From Thermoanaerobaculia bacterium (lineage in GTDB: Bacteria > Acidobacteriota > Thermoanaerobaculia > Multivoradales > JAHEKO01), in contig JARFQS010000392.1 of assembly GCA_029287645.1 (NCBI GenBank), positions 1 through 5,237 on the forward strand: 5,237 bases of DNA, read 5' to 3'. The notes below the pieces were generated by a model. The model saw nothing but the letters and a program-made list of their open reading frames with translations, searched no databases and was not told where the DNA came from. Positions 1-5,237 of this stretch are shown piece after piece. Made by a program: the position numbers and the translations under genes. The stretch's first letter is position 1. The number at the start of each line of letters is the position of its first letter.

Positions 1-1307
1 AAGTCGGTCATATGCAGCGGAATTCCGCCCCATCGGGAGGAGCTCGGGATGCTGTAGGTCAGCAGATCCTGGGCGTTGCCGTAGACCCGGTACGGGAACT
101 GATCGTCGGTGTCGACCCGATAGAACTGCACGCCGCTCTGATTGGCGAACGACGACCAGCTCTTGCCCCCGGTGAGCGTCACCGCGGTACCGCCATCGCA
201 GGTGGCGATCATGCGCATCGGATCCTGCGGGTCGATCCAAATGTCCTGGAAGTCGTCCTTGGCGCTCGGCTCGAGGATCCACGTCTTGCCCGCATCGACG
301 CTCCGCCAGAGCTTGTTGGCGGGCGACCAGAGCTCGTCGGCATTGCTCGGGTTGGCGTAGATATGGGTGAAGTAGAAGGGGCGGGCTGTGATGTTGGCGT
401 CGGCGGTCACGAAGCTCCAGTTCTCGCCGAGATCGTCCGAGCGATAGAGGCCCGTCTGGGTAGCAGAATCGACGAGTGCGTAGACTCGATCGGGATCTGC
501 CGCAGACATGGTGAGCCCGATGCGACCAGTGTCACCTTCCGGCAACCCCGGATTGGTTGTGATTTCTTCCCAACTGTCCCCACCATCGCGCGAGCGCCAG
601 ATGCCGCCGTCCGGACCGCCGAAGAAGGATCCCCAGGCCTTCCTCTCGAAGGTCCATAGAGCCGCGAAGAGCACGTTGGGATCGCCAGGACTCATGACCA
701 GGTCGATAGCACCCGTGAGCTCATTCTGAAAAAGAACGCGCTCCCAGGTCTTGCCGCCATCTCGCGTGCGAAGAACGCCCCGTTCCTCCGTCGGACCGAA
801 AGCATGTCCCATCGAGGCGACGAAAACGACATCGGGGTTGTCTGGATGAATGCGGACCCGGGCGATGTGCAAGGAGTCTTCGAGACCGATGTGCTCCCAG
901 GTTTCGCCTCCGTCGACCGTCTTGTACATGCCATCGCCCCAGGAGACGCTCTGACGCAGCTGCGGCTCACCCAGACCGACGTACATGATGTCGGGGTTCT
1001 TCTCGTAGAGAGCCATGGCACCCACCGAGGCATAGTTGAACTGGCCCTCACCGACCGGAATCCAGTAGGTGCCTGCGTCCTCGGTCTTCCAAAGACCGCC
1101 CGAAGAGTGGCCGAAGTAGAAGACGTTCTTATCGGTCGGATGACCCACCACGGTAGTGCCCCGTCCGCCATTGAACGGTCCGATATTTCGCCATTTCATG
1201 GCTTGGATCTGGCTCTCGAATTGGGTGCCCTGCGCGGCCACCGCAATTGACAACGCGAGAAATGCGATCGAGAGCACGAGCGAGACTCTGACAAGTGTCT
1301 TCTGCAT
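1..1307 (-). CDS. Secreted BNR/Asp-box beta-propeller protein (sortilin/VPS10-like repeats), C-terminus beyond window
   Basis: The minus-strand frame is open from ATG at 1307 to the left edge (435 codons, no stop), so the gene is partial at its 3' end. Residues 1-25 form a signal peptide: basic start (K3, R7), hydrophobic core about 8-24, likely cleavage near AVAA-Q26. The mature part opens with MKWRNIGPFNGGR (37-49), typical of the WD40/YVTN/BNR-like exported proteins. Six Asp-boxes (S/T-x-D-x-G-x-x-W) are visible at about 75-82, 130-137, 181-188, 239-246, 290-297 and 336-343, with a degenerate seventh at 377-384 (TLTGGKSW). Such repeats form beta-propeller blades and are shared by sialidases, sortilin and photosystem assembly factors. 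They give fold, not function, and I see no sialidase catalytic set. Relatives are often about 1000 residues, so probably less than half is present. Location is inferred to be periplasmic or extracellular. It is divergent from the AraC-type gene. Earlier starts are not needed because AAGGAGG lies 8 nt upstream of this ATG. Confidence 0.9.
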   Translation of the reverse strand, partial: MQKTLVRVSLVLSIAFLALSIAVAAQGTQFESQIQAMKWRNIGPFNGGRGTTVVGHPTDKNVFYFGHSSGGLWKTEDAGTYWIPVGEGQFNYASVGAMALYEKNPDIMYVGLGEPQLRQSVSWGDGMYKTVDGGETWEHIGLEDSLHIARVRIHPDNPDVVFVASMGHAFGPTEERGVLRTRDGGKTWERVLFQNELTGAIDLVMSPGDPNVLFAALWTFERKAWGSFFGGPDGGIWRSRDGGDSWEEITTNPGLPEGDTGRIGLTMSAADPDRVYALVDSATQTGLYRSDDLGENWSFVTADANITARPFYFTHIYANPSNADELWSPANKLWRSVDAGKTWILEPSAKDDFQDIWIDPQDPMRMIATCDGGTAVTLTGGKSWSSFANQSGVQFYRVDTDDQFPYRVYGNAQDLLTYSIPSSSRWGGIPLHMTD

Positions 1308-1315
1308 GATTCCAG

Positions 1316-1322
1316 CCTCCTT
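1316..1322 (-). promoter_or_regulatory. Ribosome binding site of the BNR-repeat gene
   Basis: The minus strand reads AAGGAGG here, 8 nt before the ATG at 1307. This is a near-perfect Shine-Dalgarno sequence and fixes the start and the signal peptide. Confidence 0.85.
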
Positions 1323-1328
1323 CAGTTC

Positions 1329-1350
1329 GTCCGGGTGGAGAGCTCCGGAC
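1329..1350. repeat. Inverted repeat GTCCGG-N10-CCGGAC in the divergent intergenic region
   Basis: GTCCGG (1329-1334) and CCGGAC (1345-1350) are perfect inverted copies separated by 10 bp. The element begins 22 bp upstream of the BNR gene start codon, just beyond its ribosome binding site. It could be an operator half-site pair or a hairpin in the 5' leader of the BNR mRNA. No T-run follows on either strand, so it is not an intrinsic terminator. Confidence 0.45.
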
Positions 1351-1353
1351 CGG

Positions 1354-1371
1354 CTTCGCGAAGATTCGCGA
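1354..1371. promoter_or_regulatory. Palindrome CTTCGCGAAG plus tandem TTCGCGA copy, candidate operator
   Basis: CTTCGCGAAG (1354-1363) is a perfect 10-bp palindrome. Its TTCGCGA core (1355-1361) recurs at 1365-1371, exactly 10 bp (one helical turn) further on. It lies between the divergent BNR and AraC-type genes, 47-64 bp upstream of the BNR start codon, where a promoter or operator is expected. The repeats are seen directly; regulator binding is inference. Confidence 0.4.
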
Positions 1372-1419
1372 GAGAGTGCGGAAATCCTACGACTCGCCTG
1401 CCTCGCCATGCTTGACTTT

Positions 1420-1447
1420 TCATGCCAAACTCTAGAGAGGTCATGCC
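1420..1447. repeat. Direct repeat TCATGCC with 21-bp period at the AraC-type gene start
   Basis: TCATGCC occurs at 1420-1426 and again at 1441-1447, a 21-bp offset (two helical turns). A further CATGC lies at 1407-1411. AraC-family proteins are known to bind direct repeats about 21 bp apart on one face of DNA. The location over the translational start would suit autoregulation, or repression/activation of the divergent BNR gene. Only 7 bp are shared, so chance is possible. Confidence 0.35.
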
Positions 1448-2495
1448 GCGCACTGAACAGACTGAAGACGCTACTTCGCCGATTCCACTGGTTACCATCG
1501 GCTGGATCCACCCCTTTCTCGAGATCCTGGAAGAGGTAGGCGCTCCCTTCGACGCGATTCTCGAGAGAGCTCAGCTTCCTTCGCTCAGCCTGGACGACCC
1601 TTCGACCCTGGTGCCGACCACGAAGATCTACCGCTTCGTGGCAATGGCGGCCAGCGAGACCGAAATGCCAGATCTGGGGCTTCTGGCGGGCAGCCGACTC
1701 GACCTCGATTCGCTCCTTCCAGACGCCGAGCGTTCCTGGATCCGACCGGGCGTCTTCCGATCTGTCAAGAACTTCATTGGTGTCGCCCTGGAGACCAGTT
1801 CGAATGTCGAGCTGTGGATCGATACGAGGCCCGGCCCCGAGCCGGTCACGGAGTTCTTCTATCTCGGCACCTTCGGCACGGACCATCCGGCGTTCCCAGC
1901 TGTCGAGCAGTACATGGTGGCGCTGATGGTCCGATGGATCCGGTACGGCACGATTCCGCGGTGGAATCCAAATCAGGTCAACCTGCGCGCAGCCTCCGTT
2001 CCCGAGGCCACCCTTCGAAGTCTCGTCGGCGATGCCGAGATCCGATCCGAGCAGACCGTGACTTCGATCGTCTTTCCCGCTCAATCGTTCATGGGACCCC
2101 TGGAAGACCTGCCGAGAAGAGGCTCTTCCGTTTGGAAGCGTCACCGTGATTCCCTGAGAAGTGCGACCGGGAGTCGGGACCTTGCCGCCTCTCTTCGCGT
2201 CGTCCTTCCCGCCTATCTTCCCGACGGCTCGCCAACCATTCAGCAGGCTGCGAACCTGGCTGGAACTTCTGTCAGGACGCTTCAACGTCGCCTTGATGAG
2301 GAGGATGTCACCTACTCTCAGCTGCTCGAGGACCTTCGACACGATCTGGCGATCTACCTCCTGAGAGACTCGGATCGCGATATCTCGGCAGTCAGCCGTG
2401 AGCTCGGCTACCGGGATCCGGCAATCTTCACCCGAGCGTTTCGGCGGTGGACCGGCCAGACTCCGAGTCAGTATCGGCGGAAGTTACCTACCTAG
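1422..2495 (+). CDS. AraC-family transcriptional regulator with arabinose-binding-like N-terminal domain
   Basis: This 357-codon protein has the layout of the large AraC regulators of the Arabinose_bd/HTH_18 type, a normal full length for the group. The N-terminal region, about residues 21-215, begins with an IPLVTIGWIHPFLEIL-type segment and is the presumed ligand-sensing and dimerisation domain. The C-terminal domain, about 255-353, carries two helix-turn-helices: HTH1 around 272-293 (TIQQAANLAGTSVRTLQRRL) and HTH2 around 320-342. The AraC signature is seen as ISAVSRELGYRDPAIFTRAF, then RRWTGQTPSQYRR. It should be a cytoplasmic DNA-binding activator or repressor; its ligand cannot be told from sequence. 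The start is uncertain. ATG 1422 is the first start after an in-frame TGA at 1413-1415 but has no Shine-Dalgarno. ATG 1443 follows AGAGAGG (1434-1440) at only 2 nt; it would give 350 residues and loses nothing conserved. It is divergent from the BNR gene and lies 183 bp before the patatin gene; either could be a target. Confidence 0.9.
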   Translation: MPNSREVMPRTEQTEDATSPIPLVTIGWIHPFLEILEEVGAPFDAILERAQLPSLSLDDPSTLVPTTKIYRFVAMAASETEMPDLGLLAGSRLDLDSLLPDAERSWIRPGVFRSVKNFIGVALETSSNVELWIDTRPGPEPVTEFFYLGTFGTDHPAFPAVEQYMVALMVRWIRYGTIPRWNPNQVNLRAASVPEATLRSLVGDAEIRSEQTVTSIVFPAQSFMGPLEDLPRRGSSVWKRHRDSLRSATGSRDLAASLRVVLPAYLPDGSPTIQQAANLAGTSVRTLQRRLDEEDVTYSQLLEDLRHDLAIYLLRDSDRDISAVSRELGYRDPAIFTRAFRRWTGQTPSQYRRKLPT

Positions 2496-2626
2496 ATATC
2501 GGCCCTATTCTCGGGTTTTTCGCCCGCATACTTAGCGCCTGTGCGTTTCTGATCGAGTTGCGAGTCAGCTGCTTTCCTGGGGTAGCCTCGACCTGGAACC
2601 GTTCTGGATATCAAGATTCATGGAGT

Positions 2627-2647
2627 CTGAGTGGATAGAATACTCAG
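2627..2647. promoter_or_regulatory. 21-bp dyad CTGAGT-N9-ACTCAG, candidate operator upstream of the patatin gene
   Basis: CTGAGT (2627-2632) and ACTCAG (2642-2647) are perfect inverted repeats around a 9-bp centre, GGATAGAAT. The centre contains TAGAAT (2636-2641), one base from the TATAAT -10 consensus. A transcript starting near 2648 would have a leader of about 30 nt to the GTG at 2679 and include its ribosome binding site. No good -35 hexamer was found 16-18 bp upstream, so the promoter, if real, may depend on an activator. Binding protein unknown. Confidence 0.4.
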
Positions 2648-2665
2648 CCATACCGAGACCGACTC

Positions 2666-2672
2666 AAGGAGG
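2666..2672 (+). promoter_or_regulatory. Ribosome binding site deciding the patatin gene start
   Basis: AAGGAGG at 2666-2672 is 6 nt before GTG 2679. The open frame extends back to GTG 2631, but that codon has no comparable site and lies within the dyad. This site therefore sets the start at 2679. Confidence 0.8.
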
Positions 2673-2678
2673 CCACTC

Positions 2679-3920
2679 GTGACCTTGCGTCCCTTTGCTA
2701 CCTACAGATCCGAAGATCGACACGCTACATTGGGCTGCCGGATGACAATGGCTCTGGCTGCCTCCGTTCTACTGGGCATAATCGGCCAGGGCTGCGTCTC
2801 CGTTCCCAAGCGTGACCCGGTGCCAGAGAGCCTGATTGGCTCCGCCGAGATCCCAGGTATTCCGATGGCTCGCACCTGGGGTGACGAGGTACCCCCGCAT
2901 GCCGATGCGTTCATGGCCAAGACCAAGGCACAGATGCAAGCCGAGTACCCTGACATGTTCGGCAAAGAGCACGTCTACTTGGCTATCTCCGGCGGAGGCG
3001 CCAACGGTGCCTTCACCGCTGGCCTGCTCAATGGCTGGACCGCGCATGGAACTCGCCCCGAGTTCAGCATGGTCACGGGCATTAGTACCGGCGCCTTGAT
3101 CGCACCCTTCGCCTACCTGGGTCCGGACTACGACCACATCTTGAAGGACATGTACAGCTCATATGACACCAAGGACCTGCTGCACAAGCGACGACCGTTC
3201 AACGCCTTTACGAGCGATGCCATGTACAACACGAAGGGCTTGGAGGGTCTGATCGCTCAGTACCTGACAGCGGAGGTCATGGAGCAGATTGCCGAGCAGC
3301 ATCGCCGAGGTCGCCAATTGCTCATCGGCACCACCGACATCGATGCAAGCAGGCCCGTAATCTGGAACATCGGCCGAATCGCCGTGAGCGGAGAACCCCA
3401 CTCACTGGACCTGATTCGCCAAGTCATGTTGGCCTCGGCGTCGATTCCTGTCGCCTTCACTCCTGTGGCCATCGAGGTCGAAGCAGGGGGTCGACGCTAC
3501 GATGAGCTCCACGTGGATGGGGGCACCGCTTCCCAAGTCTTTCTCTACCCCGCCGGGGTCGCCTGGAGCGAAGTCCTGAAGAAGCTCGAGACACCTGGCA
3601 TCCCGCGGGTCTATGTCATCCGGAACTCCAGGCTCGATCCGGAAGCAGCGGCTGTCAATCGGAGGCTCCTCCCCATCGCCGAACGCTCGATCTCATCCCT
3701 GATCCGAACGCAGGGCATCGGCGATCTTTACCGAATCTTTGCCTTGGCGGAGAGGGACGGGCTCGGATTCCACCTGGCCTATATTCCGGCGGAATTCGAT
3801 GCGACCCCAACTCAGGTGTTCGATCCGGTGTACATGAAGAAGCTCTACGATCTGGCCTATGAGATGGGCAATGCCGGTTACGAATGGAAAGCCGCACCAC
3901 CCGGTTTCGAGCCGGACTGA
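2679..3920 (+). CDS. Patatin-like phospholipase, probable envelope-anchored lipoprotein
   Basis: This is a 413-codon patatin-family acyl hydrolase (Ser/Asp dyad). Family members cleave acyl esters of phospholipids or other lipids; the substrate here is not known. Visible elements are the glycine-rich oxyanion motif SGGGANGAF (104-112), the nucleophile elbow G-I-S-T-G (134-138) with Ser136, and the D-G-G motif with Asp280 (280-282). All catalytic residues are present, so the enzyme should be active. The N-terminus has a basic stretch to Arg21, then a hydrophobic segment (about 24-37) ending at Cys39. This looks like a lipoprotein signal, although Gly at -3 makes the lipobox imperfect; a plain signal peptide or membrane anchor is the alternative. 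GTG 2679 is chosen because AAGGAGG stands 6 nt before it. An in-frame GTG at 2631 would add 16 residues without ribosome-binding support. It follows the AraC-type gene in the same direction after 183 bp, probably as a separate transcription unit. No clear terminator was found after it. Confidence 0.92.
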   Translation: MTLRPFATYRSEDRHATLGCRMTMALAASVLLGIIGQGCVSVPKRDPVPESLIGSAEIPGIPMARTWGDEVPPHADAFMAKTKAQMQAEYPDMFGKEHVYLAISGGGANGAFTAGLLNGWTAHGTRPEFSMVTGISTGALIAPFAYLGPDYDHILKDMYSSYDTKDLLHKRRPFNAFTSDAMYNTKGLEGLIAQYLTAEVMEQIAEQHRRGRQLLIGTTDIDASRPVIWNIGRIAVSGEPHSLDLIRQVMLASASIPVAFTPVAIEVEAGGRRYDELHVDGGTASQVFLYPAGVAWSEVLKKLETPGIPRVYVIRNSRLDPEAAAVNRRLLPIAERSISSLIRTQGIGDLYRIFALAERDGLGFHLAYIPAEFDATPTQVFDPVYMKKLYDLAYEMGNAGYEWKAAPPGFEPD

Positions 3921-4050
3921 GCCCGAGCCCCATTGAACCCTGAAAGGCGGCTGGCACCCCGTGCAAGCAACTTGGCGGGCGGAACCACTGCGCCGTGGTG
4001 TCTCTCTCCGTAGTCTCGTGGGAGATTCATGCGAGATCCACAACGCGGCA

Positions 4051-4057
4051 GAGGAGG
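4051..4057 (+). promoter_or_regulatory. Ribosome binding site of the small CxC-protein gene
   Basis: GAGGAGG lies 6 nt before ATG 4064. It selects this ATG over the longer in-frame possibility at 3995, whose extra 23 residues look like non-coding translation. Confidence 0.8.
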
Positions 4058-4063
4058 CACGAG

Positions 4064-4402
4064 ATGAGATCGGTTCCACCGAGGGAATTCGGCAGCCAGA
4101 CCTCAGATGGATGCGCGCCAGGCACGACCTACGGCTACGACGAGTACACGGATGCGCCTTTCAGGTGTGCCTGCGGCGCCACTCACCGCTTGGGTTTCGA
4201 TGCAGTGCCTGTCCGAGAGACACCGCGGCCATCGGGTATCTACTTCGTCGCCGCCTGCGCTGACGGAGGCATGACTCTGCTCAAGGCGCGCGGCATGCTT
4301 CGCTTCAAGCGCCTGGAACCCAGACTATGGACACTGGTCGAGAGCGAGTCCGATGACCGTGAGCTGGCCCTCGGTACCGTGACCGCTCGTGGCGTCTGCT
4401 AG
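4064..4402 (+). CDS. Small protein of unknown function with a CxC motif (112 residues)
   Basis: I do not recognise the family. The start at ATG 4064 follows GAGGAGG by 6 nt. The predicted protein is soluble, with no signal peptide or membrane helix. An aromatic, acidic segment TTYGYDEYTD (21-30) leads into FRCACGATHRLGFDA (33-47). Cys35, Cys37 and His41, with Cys65 further on, could form a metal site, but a standard zinc ribbon (two CxxC pairs) is not present. The second half (about 70-105) has a basic LLKARGMLRFKRL stretch, then an acidic VESESDDRE stretch, and the chain ends in Cys112. It sits 143 bp after the patatin gene and converges on the membrane-protein gene with 6 bp between stop codons. 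That it is a real gene is likely from its ribosome binding site and balanced composition; its function is open. Confidence 0.72.
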   Translation: MRSVPPREFGSQTSDGCAPGTTYGYDEYTDAPFRCACGATHRLGFDAVPVRETPRPSGIYFVAACADGGMTLLKARGMLRFKRLEPRLWTLVESESDDRELALGTVTARGVC

Positions 4403-4408
4403 CCCTGC

Positions 4409-4972
4409 TCAACCCGCGGGCCAGAGCCAACCGAAGACGCCCGCCGTCAGCGTGGCGTAAACGAATCCATCGAACACGTTCTTGAGGGTGGTGCTCCAGG
4501 CCCGACCCGTCCAGATCGACTCCGCGGCGTTGGCACCAGCATAGGCCATGAAACCAACGGTACCGACAATCCGGAAGACTGCGAGGTAGTGGACTCCCGG
4601 ATCCAAGGTTCTGCTCGCCACATAGGCGAGAAAGAAGCTGATCACCAGGCAGTAGATGAACCATTGGGTGAGGGCCTTGCTCATCGTCGGTGGGCCACTC
4701 GGTCGCACGATCATCGTCCCCACAGGCCCCTGCTCGAACTTCTTCACCATCTCGGGTGATGCCGCGTCCTTCAGGTTGGTTGCATATGGGAAGTGATAGT
4801 CACCGGGGGCCACGCCCGCCTTCCGCATCGCCCCCATCACCTCTGCTTCACCAGGTAGTTGTTGGTAGTCGCTCTGGTGGTACTTCAGCACCATATGCAG
4901 TACGGAGCTGGCGAGGAACACCACGACGGCAGACAGCACTATGGGTAACCACAACGCCCATATCTGGACCAT
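4409..4972 (-). CDS. Four-helix integral membrane protein of unknown function
   Basis: ATG at 4972 starts a 187-residue protein. A TTG at 4978 in the same frame is rejected because it directly abuts the ribosome binding site, whereas ATG 4972 is 6 nt from it. Hydrophobic segments are at about 5-28, 102-120, 128-148 and 167-184. Between the first two lies a soluble region of about 70 residues with YHQSDYQQLPGE (31-42), PGDYHFPYA (56-64), a KKFEQGPVG segment (77-85) and RPSGPP (90-95). The C-terminal half has SIWTGRAWSTTLKNVFDG (152-169) and ends GVFGWLWPAG. This resembles a conserved uncharacterised membrane family I recall from Acidobacteria and related environmental bacteria; I know of no assigned role or name. 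It is likely an inner-membrane protein. The gene upstream on the same strand ends 58 bp before it, so co-transcription is possible but not shown. Confidence 0.88.
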   Translation of the reverse strand: MVQIWALWLPIVLSAVVVFLASSVLHMVLKYHQSDYQQLPGEAEVMGAMRKAGVAPGDYHFPYATNLKDAASPEMVKKFEQGPVGTMIVRPSGPPTMSKALTQWFIYCLVISFFLAYVASRTLDPGVHYLAVFRIVGTVGFMAYAGANAAESIWTGRAWSTTLKNVFDGFVYATLTAGVFGWLWPAG

Positions 4973-4978
4973 GTTCAA

Positions 4979-4988
4979 CCTCCTCCTT
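4979..4988 (-). promoter_or_regulatory. Ribosome binding site of the membrane-protein gene
   Basis: The minus strand reads AAGGAGGAGG from 4988 to 4979, ending 6 nt before ATG 4972. It makes ATG 4972 the start instead of the TTG at 4978. Confidence 0.85.
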
Positions 4989-5030
4989 CGAGAGTCGACG
5001 AACCGCTGACTTGCGAATGCTGGGAGGATT

Positions 5031-5237
5031 CTACCGTGGGCTCTCTGCCGGCCGCCTCAGCAGCACGAATGCACCCTCTCGAGCCAGGACTGTCCACTCG
5101 CCCGGCTCGAGTCGGTCGACCTCTCGTTCTCTTGTCACCAGATAGGCAGGAAGGCCGCCCGAGCTCCGGATACGAAGCTCCTCGATCGACAAGTGAAGAC
5201 GCTCTTCGATCTCCGGGGTCGGGTCCAGGACGACATC
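5031..5237 (-). CDS. C-terminal fragment of an unidentified protein, N-terminus beyond window
   Basis: The minus-strand frame is open from the right edge to TAG at 5033-5031, giving the last 68 residues. The visible part contains DPTPEIEERLHLSIEELRI (5-23), a strand-like LPAYLVTRE (29-37), then DRLEPGEWTVLAREG (41-55) and FVLLRRP (57-63) near the end. The pattern of a hydrophobic YLV strand, W-x-V-L-A-R and a final V-L-L-R-R resembles the soluble C-terminal tail of multi-spanning GT39/PMT-type glycosyltransferases. That is a weak inference from a short piece, and no catalytic region is in view. Codon use is GC-rich at third positions as in its neighbours. It is in the same direction as the membrane-protein gene, 58 bp upstream of it. 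Confidence 0.65.
   Translation of the reverse strand, partial: DVVLDPTPEIEERLHLSIEELRIRSSGGLPAYLVTREREVDRLEPGEWTVLAREGAFVLLRRPAESPR

Noticed and set aside
12..1250. Several plus-strand open frames across the BNR region
   Set aside because: The minus frame has a signal peptide, six Asp-boxes and a strong ribosome binding site; the plus frames encode Arg/Pro-rich, low-complexity translations with no motifs and are antisense shadows.
2512..2530. CGGG-TTTTTCG-CCCG as a possible terminator after the AraC-type gene
   Set aside because: The stem is only 4 bp and no T-run follows on either strand; the T-run is in the loop.
3952..3967. TGGCACCCCGTGCAAG resembling a sigma-54 promoter (TGGCAC-N5-TTGC) before the small gene
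   Set aside because: The GG and GC elements are 8 bp apart (or 12 with the next GC) instead of the strictly required 10.
3984..3999. ACCAC-N6-GTGGT hairpin between the patatin and small genes
   Set aside because: A 5-bp stem followed by TCTCTC rather than a T-run; too weak to call a terminator or structured RNA.
3961..4263. 100-codon plus-strand open frame starting upstream of the small gene
   Set aside because: No ribosome binding site, Arg-rich sequence, and it overlaps the better-supported 4064-4402 gene in another frame.
4413..4420. CCCGCGGG perfect palindrome at the convergent gene ends
   Set aside because: It lies in the last codons of the membrane-protein gene (Pro-Ala-Gly), is short, and has no loop or T-run; a GC-rich coincidence.
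5028..5033. Minus-strand TAGAAT as a -10 box for the membrane-protein gene
   Set aside because: It coincides with the upstream gene's stop codon and has no -35 match at 16-18 bp; likely chance.

Overview
The window reads as ordinary chromosomal DNA of a Gram-negative bacterium with moderately high GC (near 60% by eye). Supporting signs are strong AAGGAGG/GAGGAGG ribosome binding sites, Sec-type signal sequences, a predicted envelope-anchored patatin lipase, and a secreted Asp-box (BNR) repeat protein of a type common in Acidobacteriota, Myxococcota-like and other environmental lineages. The phylum cannot be fixed from this sequence alone. No RNA gene, mobile element, CRISPR array or convincing intrinsic terminator was seen.

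Layout, left to right. (1) Minus strand, 1-1307: the N-terminal 435 codons of a secreted BNR/Asp-box beta-propeller protein, cut by the left edge. (2) A 114-bp divergent intergenic region containing an inverted repeat, a 10-bp palindrome and short direct repeats. (3) Plus strand, 1422-2495: an AraC-family regulator with an arabinose-binding-like N-terminal domain and two C-terminal helix-turn-helices. (4) A 183-bp gap with a 21-bp dyad around a possible -10 box. (5) Plus strand, 2679-3920: a patatin-like phospholipase with an N-terminal membrane-targeting segment and a possible lipobox. (6) A 143-bp gap, then a 112-codon gene of unknown function at 4064-4402. (7) Minus strand, converging with a 6-bp gap: a four-helix membrane protein of unknown function (4409-4972). 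(8) Minus strand, 5031-5237: the last 68 codons of another protein, cut by the right edge.

The genes do not assemble into a recognisable pathway. The most reasonable functional link is the AraC regulator, which could control itself, the divergent BNR gene and/or the downstream patatin gene; the repeats in both flanking intergenic regions are candidate operators. The small CxC protein and the four-helix membrane protein are the least-explained genes. I found no clear evidence of a new multi-gene system. Several start codons differ from the longest open frame because a strong Shine-Dalgarno sequence places them inside it.
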